Part shown: piece by piece, positions 16,247 through 24,520 of the stretch
How the letters are laid out: each line of letters begins with the position of its first letter
Position numbering within the stretch: position 1 is the stretch's first letter
From: Nonomuraea purpurea
GTDB lineage: Bacteria; Actinomycetota; Actinomycetes; Streptosporangiales; Streptosporangiaceae
Reading direction: 5' to 3'
Assembly (NCBI RefSeq): GCF_042650645.1
Contig: NZ_JBHSBI010000034.1
Location: 66,588 to 130,587 of the forward strand
DNA length: 64,000 bases
Program-made: the position numbers and the translations under genes
The notes under the pieces: model-generated
The model's database searches: none
Seen by the model: the letters and a program-made list of their open reading frames with translations, nothing else
Told to the model about the DNA's origin: nothing

Positions 16247-16888
16247 TCAGTCCTCCGGGAGGAGTGCGGGGTCGGTGGTCAGGGCGCGCAGCCGATCGCG
16301 GACGGCGCGGCGGGCCCGGTCGTAGACGGCGTCGCTGCCCAGCAGCCTGACCTGGGTGATCGCGCTCTCGCCGAGCGCGTCGATCTCGTACGCGAGCTGC
16401 GCGGGATCGGTGTCCTGCACCAGCTCGCCCAGGTCCACCGCCTCCTTGACCACCCGCTCGATCAGGGCGAGCCAGTCGGCCAGCGCCTTGGCGACGCGCT
16501 CGCGCACGGGCCCGGGACGGTCGTCGAACTCGACCTGCGCCGCGAAGAAGAAGCAGCCGCCCGGCAGGACCTCGGCGGCGTAGAAGCGCAGGCGGGCCTC
16601 GTGGAGGGCGATGACGCGGCCCACGCCTGGCGGCGTCTTGAACGCCGGTCTGACGATCTCGTCGACCCATTGGCGGGCGGCCCACTCGATGGCGTCGAGC
16701 TGGAGCTGCTCTTTGTCGCGCCAATGCGCAAAGAATCCGGACTTGCTGACGCCGACGGCCGTCGCCAGCCTGCCCAGCGTGAGCCCGTCGAGCCCGTGCA
16801 CCGAGGCCAGCGACACCGCCTGCTCGAGTATGGCCTCCCGGCTGCGCCTCCCGCGCACCCTCCGGCCGTCTTCACTGGTGTCCGTCAC
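16247..16888 (-). CDS. TetR-family transcriptional regulator
   Basis: A 213-residue repressor with the TetR helix-turn-helix at about 15-60 (REAILEQAVSLASVHGLDGLTLGRLATAVGVSKSGFFAHWRDKEQL) and a C-terminal ligand domain of the TetR_C_33-like type (VRPAFKTPPGVGRVIALHE, LPGGCFFFAAQVEFDDRPGPVRE). It heads the operon with the thioesterase. A 12-bp palindrome typical of TetR sites lies 20 bases upstream of its start, indicating autorepression. Confidence 0.92.
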   Translation of the reverse strand: MTDTSEDGRRVRGRRSREAILEQAVSLASVHGLDGLTLGRLATAVGVSKSGFFAHWRDKEQLQLDAIEWAARQWVDEIVRPAFKTPPGVGRVIALHEARLRFYAAEVLPGGCFFFAAQVEFDDRPGPVRERVAKALADWLALIERVVKEAVDLGELVQDTDPAQLAYEIDALGESAITQVRLLGSDAVYDRARRAVRDRLRALTTDPALLPED

Positions 16889-16908
16889 ATCCGGAACTAT
16901 ACCTGAAC

Positions 16909-16920
16909 GACCGATCGGTC
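16909..16920. promoter_or_regulatory. TetR-type palindromic operator
   Basis: GACCGATCGGTC is a perfect 12-bp palindrome 20 bases upstream of the tetR start. The ACCGNNCGGT core is the common operator shape for FabR/AcrR-like TetR proteins. Confidence 0.65.
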
Positions 16921-16993
16921 TTAAAGCTCGCCCGGAGCGCTCGAGTGCGGGAAAGGCTGTTCACACAAGGCTCCGGAGAGTTACCGTCATGCC

Positions 16994-17320
16994 ATGGCGA
17001 TGCCCATCCCATCACGGCGGAACGCCCCGGACGCCGATCCCTCCGCGGCGCAGGAGACGACGTCGTTCATCGTCAACCTGGACAAGACGACGCTCGACGC
17101 GCTCCACCAGAAGGCCCGCTCCGACGGCCGCTACATCTCCGAGATCGTCCGCACCGCGGTCGAACGCGAGGTCAGCAACATGACGCACGCGACGATCCTC
17201 ATCCAGCGCTGGAACCTGCAGTGCGAAGACCTCGACCGCGCGGCCGACGCGCTCAGCGTGGACCGCATCTCGGACGAGGTGATGCACCGGCTCGGTCTGC
17301 ACAGGAACCAAGAGGGTTGA
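16994..17320 (+). CDS. RHH-like antitoxin candidate
   Basis: A 108-residue protein. The segment TTSFIVNLDKTTLDALHQKARSDGRYISEIVRTAVEREV (about 22-60) has a strand followed by two helices, as in ribbon-helix-helix DNA-binding antitoxins. The C-terminal ~45 residues (THATILIQRWNLQCEDLDRAADALSVDRI...HRLGLHR) would be the toxin-binding tail. It lies two bases before a PIN-like gene, the usual antitoxin-toxin order. I assign it from fold pattern and context only. Confidence 0.55.
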   Translation: MAMPIPSRRNAPDADPSAAQETTSFIVNLDKTTLDALHQKARSDGRYISEIVRTAVEREVSNMTHATILIQRWNLQCEDLDRAADALSVDRISDEVMHRLGLHRNQEG

Positions 17321-17322
17321 TC

Positions 17323-17709
17323 ATGATCCCTGGGCGCGTCCTCGACGTGGGAGCCCTGGTCGACATCGCCGTGGCGAAGACCAACTACGCCCGCAGCATC
17401 GTGGCGCTGAGCCTGTATCGCGGCGGAGGGCTGTGCATCCCCGCGACATCCCTGGCCGTCGTCTACTCGATCATCCCGCTCGCCACGAAAGCGGAACTCC
17501 TGGAGCTGACCAGCAGCCCGGCCGTGGAGGTCGACGGCCTCACCGAGGGCAAGGTGCCCCACCTCGCCGAGATCCTCGACGGCTCCGCCGACATCACGGC
17601 CGCGCACGCCGTGCTCTGCGCCCGCGCCACCCGGTGGCCGGTCCTCACCGATCGCGCGGTCTTCCTGCGGAACCTGGACCCGGCGATCCCCATCGACGAG
17701 CTTCCCTAA
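17323..17709 (+). CDS. PIN-like domain protein, candidate toxin
   Basis: A 128-residue protein from ATG 17323. The opening RVLDVGALVDIAVAKTNYARSIVAL has the first-strand Asp and helix of a PIN nuclease, and ADITAAHAVLCARATRWPVLTDRA matches the C-terminal PIN signature in which an alanine-rich helix precedes the strand and final Asp. The usual second acidic residue of the (S)ADA(L/I)H motif is present as D in SADITAAH. PIN toxins cut RNA. It directly follows the RHH-like gene, making a VapBC-like unit, though both proteins are divergent. Confidence 0.55.
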   Translation: MIPGRVLDVGALVDIAVAKTNYARSIVALSLYRGGGLCIPATSLAVVYSIIPLATKAELLELTSSPAVEVDGLTEGKVPHLAEILDGSADITAAHAVLCARATRWPVLTDRAVFLRNLDPAIPIDELP

Positions 17710-17782
17710 CAGACGGCGTGGGCCGCCCGGGGCCGCCTCCACTAAGGTGTAGGACCCGGACAAACGAGGAAGCTGAATCGTA

Positions 17783-19120
17783 TTGGCTCATCGCGCCCTG
17801 GTCATCGCCATGCTGCCCGCGATCGGGCTGCGCCTGCTCGCCGTGCTCGGGTTCCCGCCCGCCATCCTGTTCTACGGCGACTCGTTCGCGTTCCTGGCGG
17901 AGGAGCTGACCCCCGGCACGAGCAGGCCGTCCGGCTACTCCCTGCTGCTGGCCGTACTGCGGCCCGCACACAGCCTCACGCTGGTGACCGTGTTGCAGCA
18001 CCTGCTGGGGCTGGCACTCGCCGTAGCCGTGTACGCCCTGCTGCGCCGCCGCGGCCTGCCGGGCTGGGGTGCCGCGCTGCTGGTCACCCCGCTGCTGTAC
18101 GACGAGTTCCTCGTGCTGCTCGAACACATGATCATGGCGGACGCGGTCTTCATCGTGCTGGTCACGGTCGCGATCGTGCTCATCGTCTGGCGGGTCACCC
18201 CGACGACGGCCGCCGTCGGCGGACTGCTGCTCGGCCTGGCCGGGATCACCAGGTCGGTCGGCCTGCCACTGCTCATCCTCACGGCCGCCTACCTGCTGAT
18301 CAGGCGCTACGGCTGGCGGCCGCTGCTGGCGCTGCTGGTGGCGGGCGCGATCCCGCTGGGCGCGTACGCCACCTGGATGAAAGTCGAGAAGGACAAGTTC
18401 GGGCTGACCCAGGCCGACGGGAACTTCCTGTGGTCCAGGACCATGAGCTTCGCCGACTGCGGGGTGATCAAGCCTCCTGAACGGCTGGCCGTGCTCTGCC
18501 CGGACATGCCCGTGGAGCAGCGGCCCTATCCGCCCCACTGGCTGTGGGAGAGCTTCTCACCGCTGCCGAAGGTGCCGGGCACGGCCAACCGCAACCAACT
18601 CGCAGGGGAGTTCGCCAGGCAGGCGATCCTGGCCCAGCTGGGAGAGTACCTCGCCGCGGTCGCGACCGACCTGACGCAGTTGCTGCGCTGGGAGCGGACG
18701 GCGGTGGAGGAGAAGACGCCGTACAAGCTGCCCGTCGCCGAGCGGCCGATCAGCGAGTCGGTACGCGGGGTCGCCGAATCCTACGAGGCGGGTCCTGCCG
18801 CGACGCGGGTGGTGGAGCCGTTCGCCGGCTGGCTGCGCGCCTACCAGCGGTTCGGGTACGTGCCGTACCCGCTGCTCATGCTGGCCCTGGTCGGGGCGCT
18901 GGCGGCCGGGCTGGTGCGGCGGCGGTGGGAGGCGCTGCTGCCCGGGGTGGCGGCGCTCGCGCTGGTCGTCTCGCCGCCGTTCCTGGCCGCCTATGACGTG
19001 CGGTACGTGATCCCGGCGATCCCGCTGATCTTCCTGGCTCTGGGGCTGGCCCTGGCCGGCGGGTCGCCCGCGTCCGGGAAGCGGACCCCCGCGGACGAGC
19101 CGGAAAGCCTCCGGGTCTGA
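17783..19120 (+). CDS. Polytopic membrane protein, GT-C-like glycosyltransferase fold
   Basis: A 445-residue protein with about ten helices. After the first helix comes FYGDSFAFLAEELTPGTSRPSGYSLLLAVL, an extracytoplasmic loop with an acidic residue, as in the GT-C/ArnT-like superfamily of polyprenyl-phosphate-sugar transferases. A long loop (about 195-320) lies between helix blocks and a charged tail ends the protein. The start is TTG 17783, with GAGG upstream; no better in-frame start fits. It stands alone between the TA-like pair and a phosphatase gene, so its acceptor cannot be inferred. Confidence 0.6.
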   Translation: MAHRALVIAMLPAIGLRLLAVLGFPPAILFYGDSFAFLAEELTPGTSRPSGYSLLLAVLRPAHSLTLVTVLQHLLGLALAVAVYALLRRRGLPGWGAALLVTPLLYDEFLVLLEHMIMADAVFIVLVTVAIVLIVWRVTPTTAAVGGLLLGLAGITRSVGLPLLILTAAYLLIRRYGWRPLLALLVAGAIPLGAYATWMKVEKDKFGLTQADGNFLWSRTMSFADCGVIKPPERLAVLCPDMPVEQRPYPPHWLWESFSPLPKVPGTANRNQLAGEFARQAILAQLGEYLAAVATDLTQLLRWERTAVEEKTPYKLPVAERPISESVRGVAESYEAGPAATRVVEPFAGWLRAYQRFGYVPYPLLMLALVGALAAGLVRRRWEALLPGVAALALVVSPPFLAAYDVRYVIPAIPLIFLALGLALAGGSPASGKRTPADEPESLRV

Positions 19121-19149
19121 CACGGGTCCGACCGTCGAGTAGGGGGCCG

Positions 19150-19581
19150 TCACCCTCTGAAGGCGGTGACGTAGCGGCGCTGCCAGGGGGTTTCCACGGC
19201 GTGGCGCGAGTAGTGGGCGCGCACGTAGGCGGTCGCCTCGTCGCCCGGGACCCCGTCGAGCACGGCCAGGCAGGCCAGGGCCGTGCCGGTGCGGCCCCGT
19301 CCGCCGCCGCAGGCGATCTCGACACGTTCTGTCTCCGCCCGCGACCACGCCTCGCGCAGGGCCTCGGCGGTAGCGGCGCGGTCGGAGGGCAGCCAGAAGT
19401 CGGGCCAGCGCAGCCAGCGATGCTCCCAGTCGACGGACGGGGGGCGGCGGCCGAGAAGGTAGAGGGCGAAGGCGGGGTGGGGGCCCTGCGGGAGCGGATG
19501 CCGCAGGCCCCGGCCGCGAACCAGCCTGCCCGAGGGCAGCCGCAACACTCCGGCCGAGGTGGGGTCCCAGGTCGTGCTCAT
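19150..19581 (-). CDS. Dual-specificity-like protein tyrosine phosphatase
   Basis: A 143-residue protein. The P-loop is IACGGGRGRTGTALACLAVL, a CX5R signature with the nucleophilic Cys and Arg spaced as in cysteine phosphatases, although three Gly follow the Cys rather than the common HC(x)5R. WLRWPDFWLPSD could supply the general-acid Asp. Proteins of this compact type occur widely in actinomycetes without assigned substrates. It converges with the membrane-protein gene and stands alone. Confidence 0.7.
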   Translation of the reverse strand: MSTTWDPTSAGVLRLPSGRLVRGRGLRHPLPQGPHPAFALYLLGRRPPSVDWEHRWLRWPDFWLPSDRAATAEALREAWSRAETERVEIACGGGRGRTGTALACLAVLDGVPGDEATAYVRAHYSRHAVETPWQRRYVTAFRG

Positions 19582-19631
19582 GGTGGTCGAGCGTAGCTTC
19601 GGGGGGCGGCGTCCGAACGACCCCTCCGCTT

Positions 19632-19838
19632 TCAGCCGAACGTTGAGGCCAAAAGCGCCGCCCCCGCTCCCAGCCAGGGGCGGGGCCGAAGGCGCCGCCC
19701 TCGACGAGGATGACCAGGCCGATCCCGATCAGTACGAGCGGCCGCTCCCTGGGCGAAGAAGAGCGCCAGGATCACGATGTCGTCGATGTTGGTGACGGCG
19801 AACAGGCCGACGGCCTGCCCGATGATTCCCGCGTTCAC
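19632..19838 (-). pseudogene. cadD-like cadmium-resistance transporter remnant with internal deletion
   Basis: The first ~33 codons read IIGQAVGLFAVTNIDDIVILALFFAQG, the N-terminus of CadD-type transporters. After that point this frame becomes nonsense, while another frame reads RPLVLIGIGLVILVEGGAFG, the typical C-terminus of the same family. About 130 central residues are therefore missing and the ends are out of frame. The GTG start overlaps the stop of the upstream kinase-like gene by four bases, so the remnant is still translationally coupled. The product cannot be a transporter. Confidence 0.75.
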
Positions 19839-20563
19839 GATGGGGTTCCCAGGGCGGTCAGCAAGAGCTCTCTGTGTGTCCTTACGAGGTCGCGGTCGGC
19901 CGTCGCCCAGGCCACGGCCGCCTCCGCGTGCCGGCGACGGACCGGTGACAGGCGCGGATCGTCCGCGTTGGCCGACTCGGCGGCGACGATCTCGCCCTGC
20001 CTGCGCACCATGGCGTCGACCAGCCGCCCGCCCTCGACCCGGCCGTACCCGTCGCGCAGCTCCCGCAGGTGGCGGGCCTGGTCGGCGATCGGCACGCGGC
20101 CCTGCGACTGGACGCACCACGTCCAGGCCAGGTAGCCCAGATCGTCGAGCCGGTCGCCGGGGCGGCAGGAGGACCAGTCGATGAAGGCCACCGGCAGCCC
20201 CTCGCGGAAGACCGTGTTGAACGGCCCAGGGCCGCCGTGCACGACGCACTCGCGGCCGCCTGCGAGGGCGTGGCCGGCGGTGAGGTCGTGCAGTTCGCGG
20301 AGCATGCGCCCGCCGGCGGCATACGCGCCGGGCGCGCGCTGGGACGGATGGTCGGTGGTCGAGCCGGGGACGTAGCTCAGCACGTCACGTCCTTGCTCGT
20401 CGATCCCGAGGTGGAGCGGCGCGTAGGGGTAGCCGGCGGACGCCAGGAAGGTGAGCACCTGGGCGGCGAAGGCCGAACCGGCGTCGCGGGGGCGGCGGAC
20501 CGTGTCGCCCACGCGTACGACCTGCGGGGTGTTGTGCCCGCCTTCGAGCGGTTCCTCTGTCAC
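19835..20563 (-). CDS. Aminoglycoside phosphotransferase-family protein
   Basis: About 242 residues. The APH/choline-kinase fold is shown by ECVVHGGPGPFNTVFREGLPVAFIDWSSCRPGDRLDDLGYLAW, in which the usual HGDxxxxN loop is HGGPGPFN (Gly replaces the catalytic Asp) and the metal-binding Asp is in FIDWS. Other actinobacterial relatives also show HxGxxxxN, so activity is uncertain. Start taken at GTG (VTEEPLEGGHNTPQVVRVG), the usual N-terminus; the frame is open 69 bases further upstream. It is followed by the broken cadD gene. Confidence 0.75.
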   Translation of the reverse strand: MTEEPLEGGHNTPQVVRVGDTVRRPRDAGSAFAAQVLTFLASAGYPYAPLHLGIDEQGRDVLSYVPGSTTDHPSQRAPGAYAAGGRMLRELHDLTAGHALAGGRECVVHGGPGPFNTVFREGLPVAFIDWSSCRPGDRLDDLGYLAWTWCVQSQGRVPIADQARHLRELRDGYGRVEGGRLVDAMVRRQGEIVAAESANADDPRLSPVRRRHAEAAVAWATADRDLVRTHRELLLTALGTPS

Positions 20564-20698
20564 CGGGTGGTCGAAAGCAGCATGGGCGTCTCCCCCGTTC
20601 CTGGCCGGACCACCACATAGTAGTGATGACAACCAGGCATCCTCTGATTACCTGGGTGGTAATCGACGGGCCTCGGGCCCGCCCGGGAGGATGACGGC

Positions 20699-21124
20699 AT
20701 GACGAACGACACCCGTGCCATCGTGGAAGAGCTGCTGGGCAGGCTGGCCAAGGGCGAGCACGACCGTACGGCGGAACTGTTCGCCGAGCCGGTCGACTGG
20801 CGGCTCGACTGGCCGGAGGCGGGGCATCCCGCGGTGCCGTGGATCCGGCCCAGGTCGAGCCGGGCCGACGTGGCCGACCACTTCCGGTCACTGGACGCCC
20901 ACCACGTGCCGGAACTGAACGCCACGTCCGTGGAGCGGATCCTGGTGGACGGGGCCGACGCCGTGGTGCTGGGGACGATCGCGCAGACGGTGAAGGAGAG
21001 CGGCGTCGCCTACACCTCGCCGTTCGCGCTCCACCTCACGGTCGATGACGGGCTCGTCACCCGCTACCACATCTACGAGGACAGCCTGACGGTCGCACGC
21101 GCGCTCGGCACCCAGAAAGCCTGA
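20699..21124 (+). CDS. SnoaL-like NTF2-fold protein
   Basis: A 141-residue protein with GGGAGG upstream of its ATG. MTNDTRAIVEELLGRLAKGEHDRTAELFAEPVDWRLDWP and LVTRYHIYEDSLTVARAL are characteristic of nuclear-transport-factor-2-like SnoaL_2 proteins. It is monocistronic and divergent from the kinase-like gene; ligand unknown. Confidence 0.8.
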   Translation: MTNDTRAIVEELLGRLAKGEHDRTAELFAEPVDWRLDWPEAGHPAVPWIRPRSSRADVADHFRSLDAHHVPELNATSVERILVDGADAVVLGTIAQTVKESGVAYTSPFALHLTVDDGLVTRYHIYEDSLTVARALGTQKA

Positions 21125-21164
21125 CGCTCTCGAAACCGATGGAATGCGGCGTTACGATCGCCGC

Positions 21165-21608
21165 ATGCTGGGCTTAGGCGCCACCGAGTTGGTGTTCCTC
21201 GTCGTCCCGATCGCGATCCTCGCGCTGGGTGTCGGTCTGTGGCTGGCTCGGCGCAGGGCGGCGCACACCTACCTGGATCTGGACCTCCTCACCCCCATCG
21301 AGGTGCAGGCCCGCGCGCACGACCTCATCGAGGTAGGCCGGTTCGACGACGCGGTCGAGCTGATCCGCAAGGAGTCCCGGGTGTCGTCGCACACGGCGGA
21401 GCAGGTGGCCAACGCGCTGCTGGCCGGCCACGTCCTGCCGGGCGTGCCGACGATGGAGGAGGACGACCTGCCCACCACGATCCGCAGGTTGGTCGCGGAG
21501 GGCCGCAGGAAGCAGGCCGTCTTCCTCGCACGCAGCCACGAGGACATGAGCCGTTCGGAGGCCGAGGCCTTCGTCGACTCCCTCACCTCACCCGAACAGG
21601 ACCTGTGA
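21165..21608 (+). CDS. Membrane-anchored L7/L12 C-terminal-like protein
   Basis: About 147 residues from ATG 21165. One N-terminal helix (TELVFLVVPIAILALGVGLWL) is followed by a cytoplasmic part with two similar helical units, LTPIEVQARAHDLIEVGRFDDAVELIRKESRVS and TTIRRLVAEGRRKQAVFLARSHEDMSRSEAEAFVDSL. The latter resembles the C-terminal domain of ribosomal L7/L12 (helix plus ...A..F..SL). TACGAT at 21153-21158 ends six bases before the ATG, so the mRNA may be leaderless. Function unknown. Confidence 0.55.
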   Translation: MLGLGATELVFLVVPIAILALGVGLWLARRRAAHTYLDLDLLTPIEVQARAHDLIEVGRFDDAVELIRKESRVSSHTAEQVANALLAGHVLPGVPTMEEDDLPTTIRRLVAEGRRKQAVFLARSHEDMSRSEAEAFVDSLTSPEQDL

Positions 21609-21649
21609 ACCATGTGCCGCCAAGTGGCGCATCATTGCAGACTTGACGT

Positions 21650-21952
21650 GTGAGCACTCCTGAGCTCGCCTACTCCAACGAGCTCTCTCAGCGCGATCTA
21701 CGCAACCGGTCGGCGGAAATCATGGACGGCCTGGAACGTGGGGAGCGATACGCCGTTACCCGTAACGGCCATCACATCGGCGACCTGGTCCCGATCCGCC
21801 GTCGACGCCGGACGGTTTCGCGCGCCGAGTTCGCCGCCGCGTCGCGCGGCATGCCACGACTGGACGACCGGAAGTATCGCGACGACATGGACCGCCATAT
21901 CAATGACGATCCGTACGACGTCACCGTGGTGCCGGTAACCCGTCCGCAATAA
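21650..21952 (+). CDS. Phd/YefM-family antitoxin without an adjacent toxin
   Basis: A 100-residue protein from GTG 21650. SQRDLRNRSAEIMDGLERGERYAVTRNGHHIGDLVPIRRRRRTVSR is the Phd/YefM DNA-binding domain; the C-terminal third (EFAAASRGMPRLDDRKYRDDMDRHINDD) is the toxin-binding tail usual for partners of PIN toxins. No PIN or Fic gene follows: the next 170 bases hold no such frame. It is thus an orphan antitoxin, possibly a relic or a trans-acting regulator. Confidence 0.8.
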   Translation: MSTPELAYSNELSQRDLRNRSAEIMDGLERGERYAVTRNGHHIGDLVPIRRRRRTVSRAEFAAASRGMPRLDDRKYRDDMDRHINDDPYDVTVVPVTRPQ

Positions 21953-22122
21953 TGCTCCGCGGCCTTGCCGGCTGGAGAGCCCGTCAAACGGGACCGGCCG
22001 CCCCGGCGCGTACGGGATCGGGCCGCATGTACGAGAGCCTCCTGCCGTATTCGTGATTCGCGGAACCTCGCGGCGGCCGGGTTCGTTTTCTGGTTGGCAC
22101 GAGCCCTTGGGGGAAGGTGGTC

Positions 22123-22521
22123 ATGGGCACGAGCAGAACCAGGCAGAAAAAGCGTCCTCGATGGGAAGTGAGCTGGTCTGAATCCGCCGTTCCTGAGAAG
22201 CGGCTGCCCTTTCGGCGCTTCAGGGTCACCGCCCACCATCGGGCGGTGTGGCGGGAATGGGCGCCGGTGACGGCGGCCACCCTCATCGTCTTCGAGTTGC
22301 TCTATTTCTTCCTGGTCGCCGACATGCTCGGGGGAACGAGCATGGCCGGTGTCGTCGTGACGGCCGCCGCCGGCTGTCTCACGGTCTGTTCCAGATTCGT
22401 GCAGGAATATGCGCGGTTCCGGCGCGCGAACGCCATAGTGATTCCGCTCCTCACCATCGTTGTCGTCTCCGTGGGCGTGATGCTGATCGCCATGGCCGCG
22501 GAGACGTTGTCACTCGCGTAA
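22123..22521 (+). CDS. Small membrane protein of unknown function
   Basis: A 132-residue protein; ATG 22123 is preferred because GGGGGAAGG lies eight bases upstream. A basic N-terminal third (RTRQKKRPRWEVSW) is followed by three hydrophobic helices (about 50-68, 72-90, 105-127). No family is recognised. It converges with the ABC exporter gene, whose stop is only eight bases away. Confidence 0.55.
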   Translation: MGTSRTRQKKRPRWEVSWSESAVPEKRLPFRRFRVTAHHRAVWREWAPVTAATLIVFELLYFFLVADMLGGTSMAGVVVTAAAGCLTVCSRFVQEYARFRRANAIVIPLLTIVVVSVGVMLIAMAAETLSLA

Positions 22522-22529
22522 GTCCCATC

Positions 22530-24359
22530 TCAATGGCGAAGCGCGTCCGGGGTGTCGTCGTCGACCAGGAACCCGCCCGACTGGTGACGCCAGAGCCGGG
22601 AGTAAGGGCCTTGGGTCTGGAGCAACTCGCTGTGGGTGCCCTGCTCCACGACGCATCCGCGGTTGAGCACGACAAGGCGGTCCATGCGGACGACGGTGCT
22701 CAGCCGGTGCGCGACCACGAGCGCCGTACGGTCCTGCATCAGGTGCCACAGGGCCTCCTGGACGAGGATTTCGCTTTCGGAGTCCAGGGCGCTGGTCGCC
22801 TCGTCCAGCACCAGGATCGGGGCGTCGCGCAGGATGGCGCGCGCGAGGGCGAGGCGTTGCCGCTGGCCGCCGGAGAGTTTGACGCCACGTTCGCCGACCA
22901 GGGTGTCGAAGCCGTTCGGCAGCGCCTCGGCGAACTCCGTGACGTGTGCCGCCTGGGCGGCCCGCAGGATGTCGGCGTCGGTGGCGCCCGGCCGGGCGAA
23001 GGCGATGTTGTCGCGTATCGACCGGTGGAACATGGCCGGTTCCTGGGGGACGTAGGCGATGAGGCTGCGCAGGTCGGCCTGGCGCAGCCGGGAGATGTCC
23101 TGGCCGCCTATCAGGATCCGGCCTCCGTCGACGTCCATGAGGCGCAGCAGCAGCCGGGTGAGGGTGGTCTTGCCTCCGCCGGACCGGCCGACCAGCCCGA
23201 TCTTGGTGCCGCTGGCGATGTCCAGGTCCAGGGTGTCGAACAGGGGCGGGCCTGCCGAGTGCCCGAACCTGACCCGCTCGAAGCGGACGCTCGCGTCGGC
23301 GGGACGCAGCGGTTGCGGGTCGGCCGGGTCGAGCACGGTCGGCGGTATGAGGAGGAGTTCGGCGAACTGGGCGGCTTCGGTGAGCACGCTCTCAAGGCGC
23401 CGGTATATCTGGTTGAACTCGAACATGATGCTGATCGTGTTCGTGTAGTAGGTGAACGTCACGATGATGGCCTCCACGCCCAGGCCGCCTCTGAGCGCGA
23501 CGGCCAGGAGCAGGCCCACCGCACTGGTCAGGACCGTGAGCGGGGCGACGATGGTGTCGACCCGGAGGTTGCTGAAATCCCAGGAACGCAGCGACAGCCT
23601 CTGCTGCTCGGCGATTCTGGCCCGGTGTTCCGTGGCTTCGCGGTCCTCGGCGGCGAACGCGCGGACCGTCTCCATGTTGGCCAGTACGTCGGCGACATGG
23701 CCCGACACCAGCACCTTTGCGGCCTCGCGTTCGTCGACCAGCGCCTGGCGGCGGCGAATGAGCGGGGCGATGAGAAAGCCGGTGACAAGGATGACGCCCA
23801 CGAGAACGAGCACCAGAAGCGGGTGGTACTGCCACAGCACCACCGAGGCGAAAACCAGCGGCACCAGCTTGGCCATGATCGAGAACGTGAGCGTGTCGAC
23901 GAAGTCCTCGAACCGGGCGGAGAATCCCAGCACCCGTTTGGTCAGCGAGCCCGCGAAGTTGTCGTGGAAGAACGCGGCGTCCTTGGTCAGGAGCTCGTCC
24001 ATGCCCACCACGCCGAGCCGCTCGATGCCGCGGGCGTCCGTGCGGTTGAGGAAGTGCAGTCCCACCCGCCACAACGTCTCGCCCGCCAGCAGCAGCGCGC
24101 CGAAGACGAGCACGTAGGGCAGTAGCGCGGCGACGGAGCCGTCCCCGCCGCCGGCCAGATGCCCCACCAGCCCGGCCACCGCCAGCGGCGCCAGATAGAA
24201 CAGGCAGATGTTCCCCAACGCCGGCAGAATCAGCGCCGGCACCGCGACCCGCCGCTGCCGCATGAGCTCGCCACAGTAGTGGCGTAATGCCAGCAGAACC
24301 GCTGATTTTCGTACAGATGAACCGTCTCTGGGATCCCCGACTAATCCGAGCACCATCAT
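22530..24359 (-). CDS. ABC transporter, fused membrane and ATPase domains (exporter type)
   Basis: A 609-residue half-transporter. The membrane domain with about six helices (residues ~40-330) precedes a nucleotide-binding domain with Walker A GRSGGGKTT, Q-loop YVPQEPAMFHRS, signature LSGGQRQRLALARA, Walker B ILVLDEATSALD and H-loop VVAHRLSTV. It resembles MsbA/LmrA-like multidrug or lipid exporters and would act as a homodimer, since no second half-transporter is adjacent. The first ATG gives a longish N-terminus; the alternative MRQRRVAVPALILPALGN lies about 100 bases in. Confidence 0.88.
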   Translation of the reverse strand: MMVLGLVGDPRDGSSVRKSAVLLALRHYCGELMRQRRVAVPALILPALGNICLFYLAPLAVAGLVGHLAGGGDGSVAALLPYVLVFGALLLAGETLWRVGLHFLNRTDARGIERLGVVGMDELLTKDAAFFHDNFAGSLTKRVLGFSARFEDFVDTLTFSIMAKLVPLVFASVVLWQYHPLLVLVLVGVILVTGFLIAPLIRRRQALVDEREAAKVLVSGHVADVLANMETVRAFAAEDREATEHRARIAEQQRLSLRSWDFSNLRVDTIVAPLTVLTSAVGLLLAVALRGGLGVEAIIVTFTYYTNTISIMFEFNQIYRRLESVLTEAAQFAELLLIPPTVLDPADPQPLRPADASVRFERVRFGHSAGPPLFDTLDLDIASGTKIGLVGRSGGGKTTLTRLLLRLMDVDGGRILIGGQDISRLRQADLRSLIAYVPQEPAMFHRSIRDNIAFARPGATDADILRAAQAAHVTEFAEALPNGFDTLVGERGVKLSGGQRQRLALARAILRDAPILVLDEATSALDSESEILVQEALWHLMQDRTALVVAHRLSTVVRMDRLVVLNRGCVVEQGTHSELLQTQGPYSRLWRHQSGGFLVDDDTPDALRH

Positions 24360-24520
24360 CCGCTCCCTGAGCTCCTACACCGCCTTGGCTATGCTGCCTG
24401 CAGGGTGCGGGGAAGAGCGAACGATTTTCCGGCCACTCCTGCCACAGGAGATGCACGTTATTCCGGGTGACGGCGAATCGCCGGGCGGAACGTCTTCCCC
24501 CCCGGCGATCAGCTCGTTGC

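Noticed and set aside
22248..24125. Long plus-strand frame opposite the ABC exporter
   Set aside because: It is a GC-biased shadow of the exporter; no family resemblance and very high His/Asp/Gln/Arg content.
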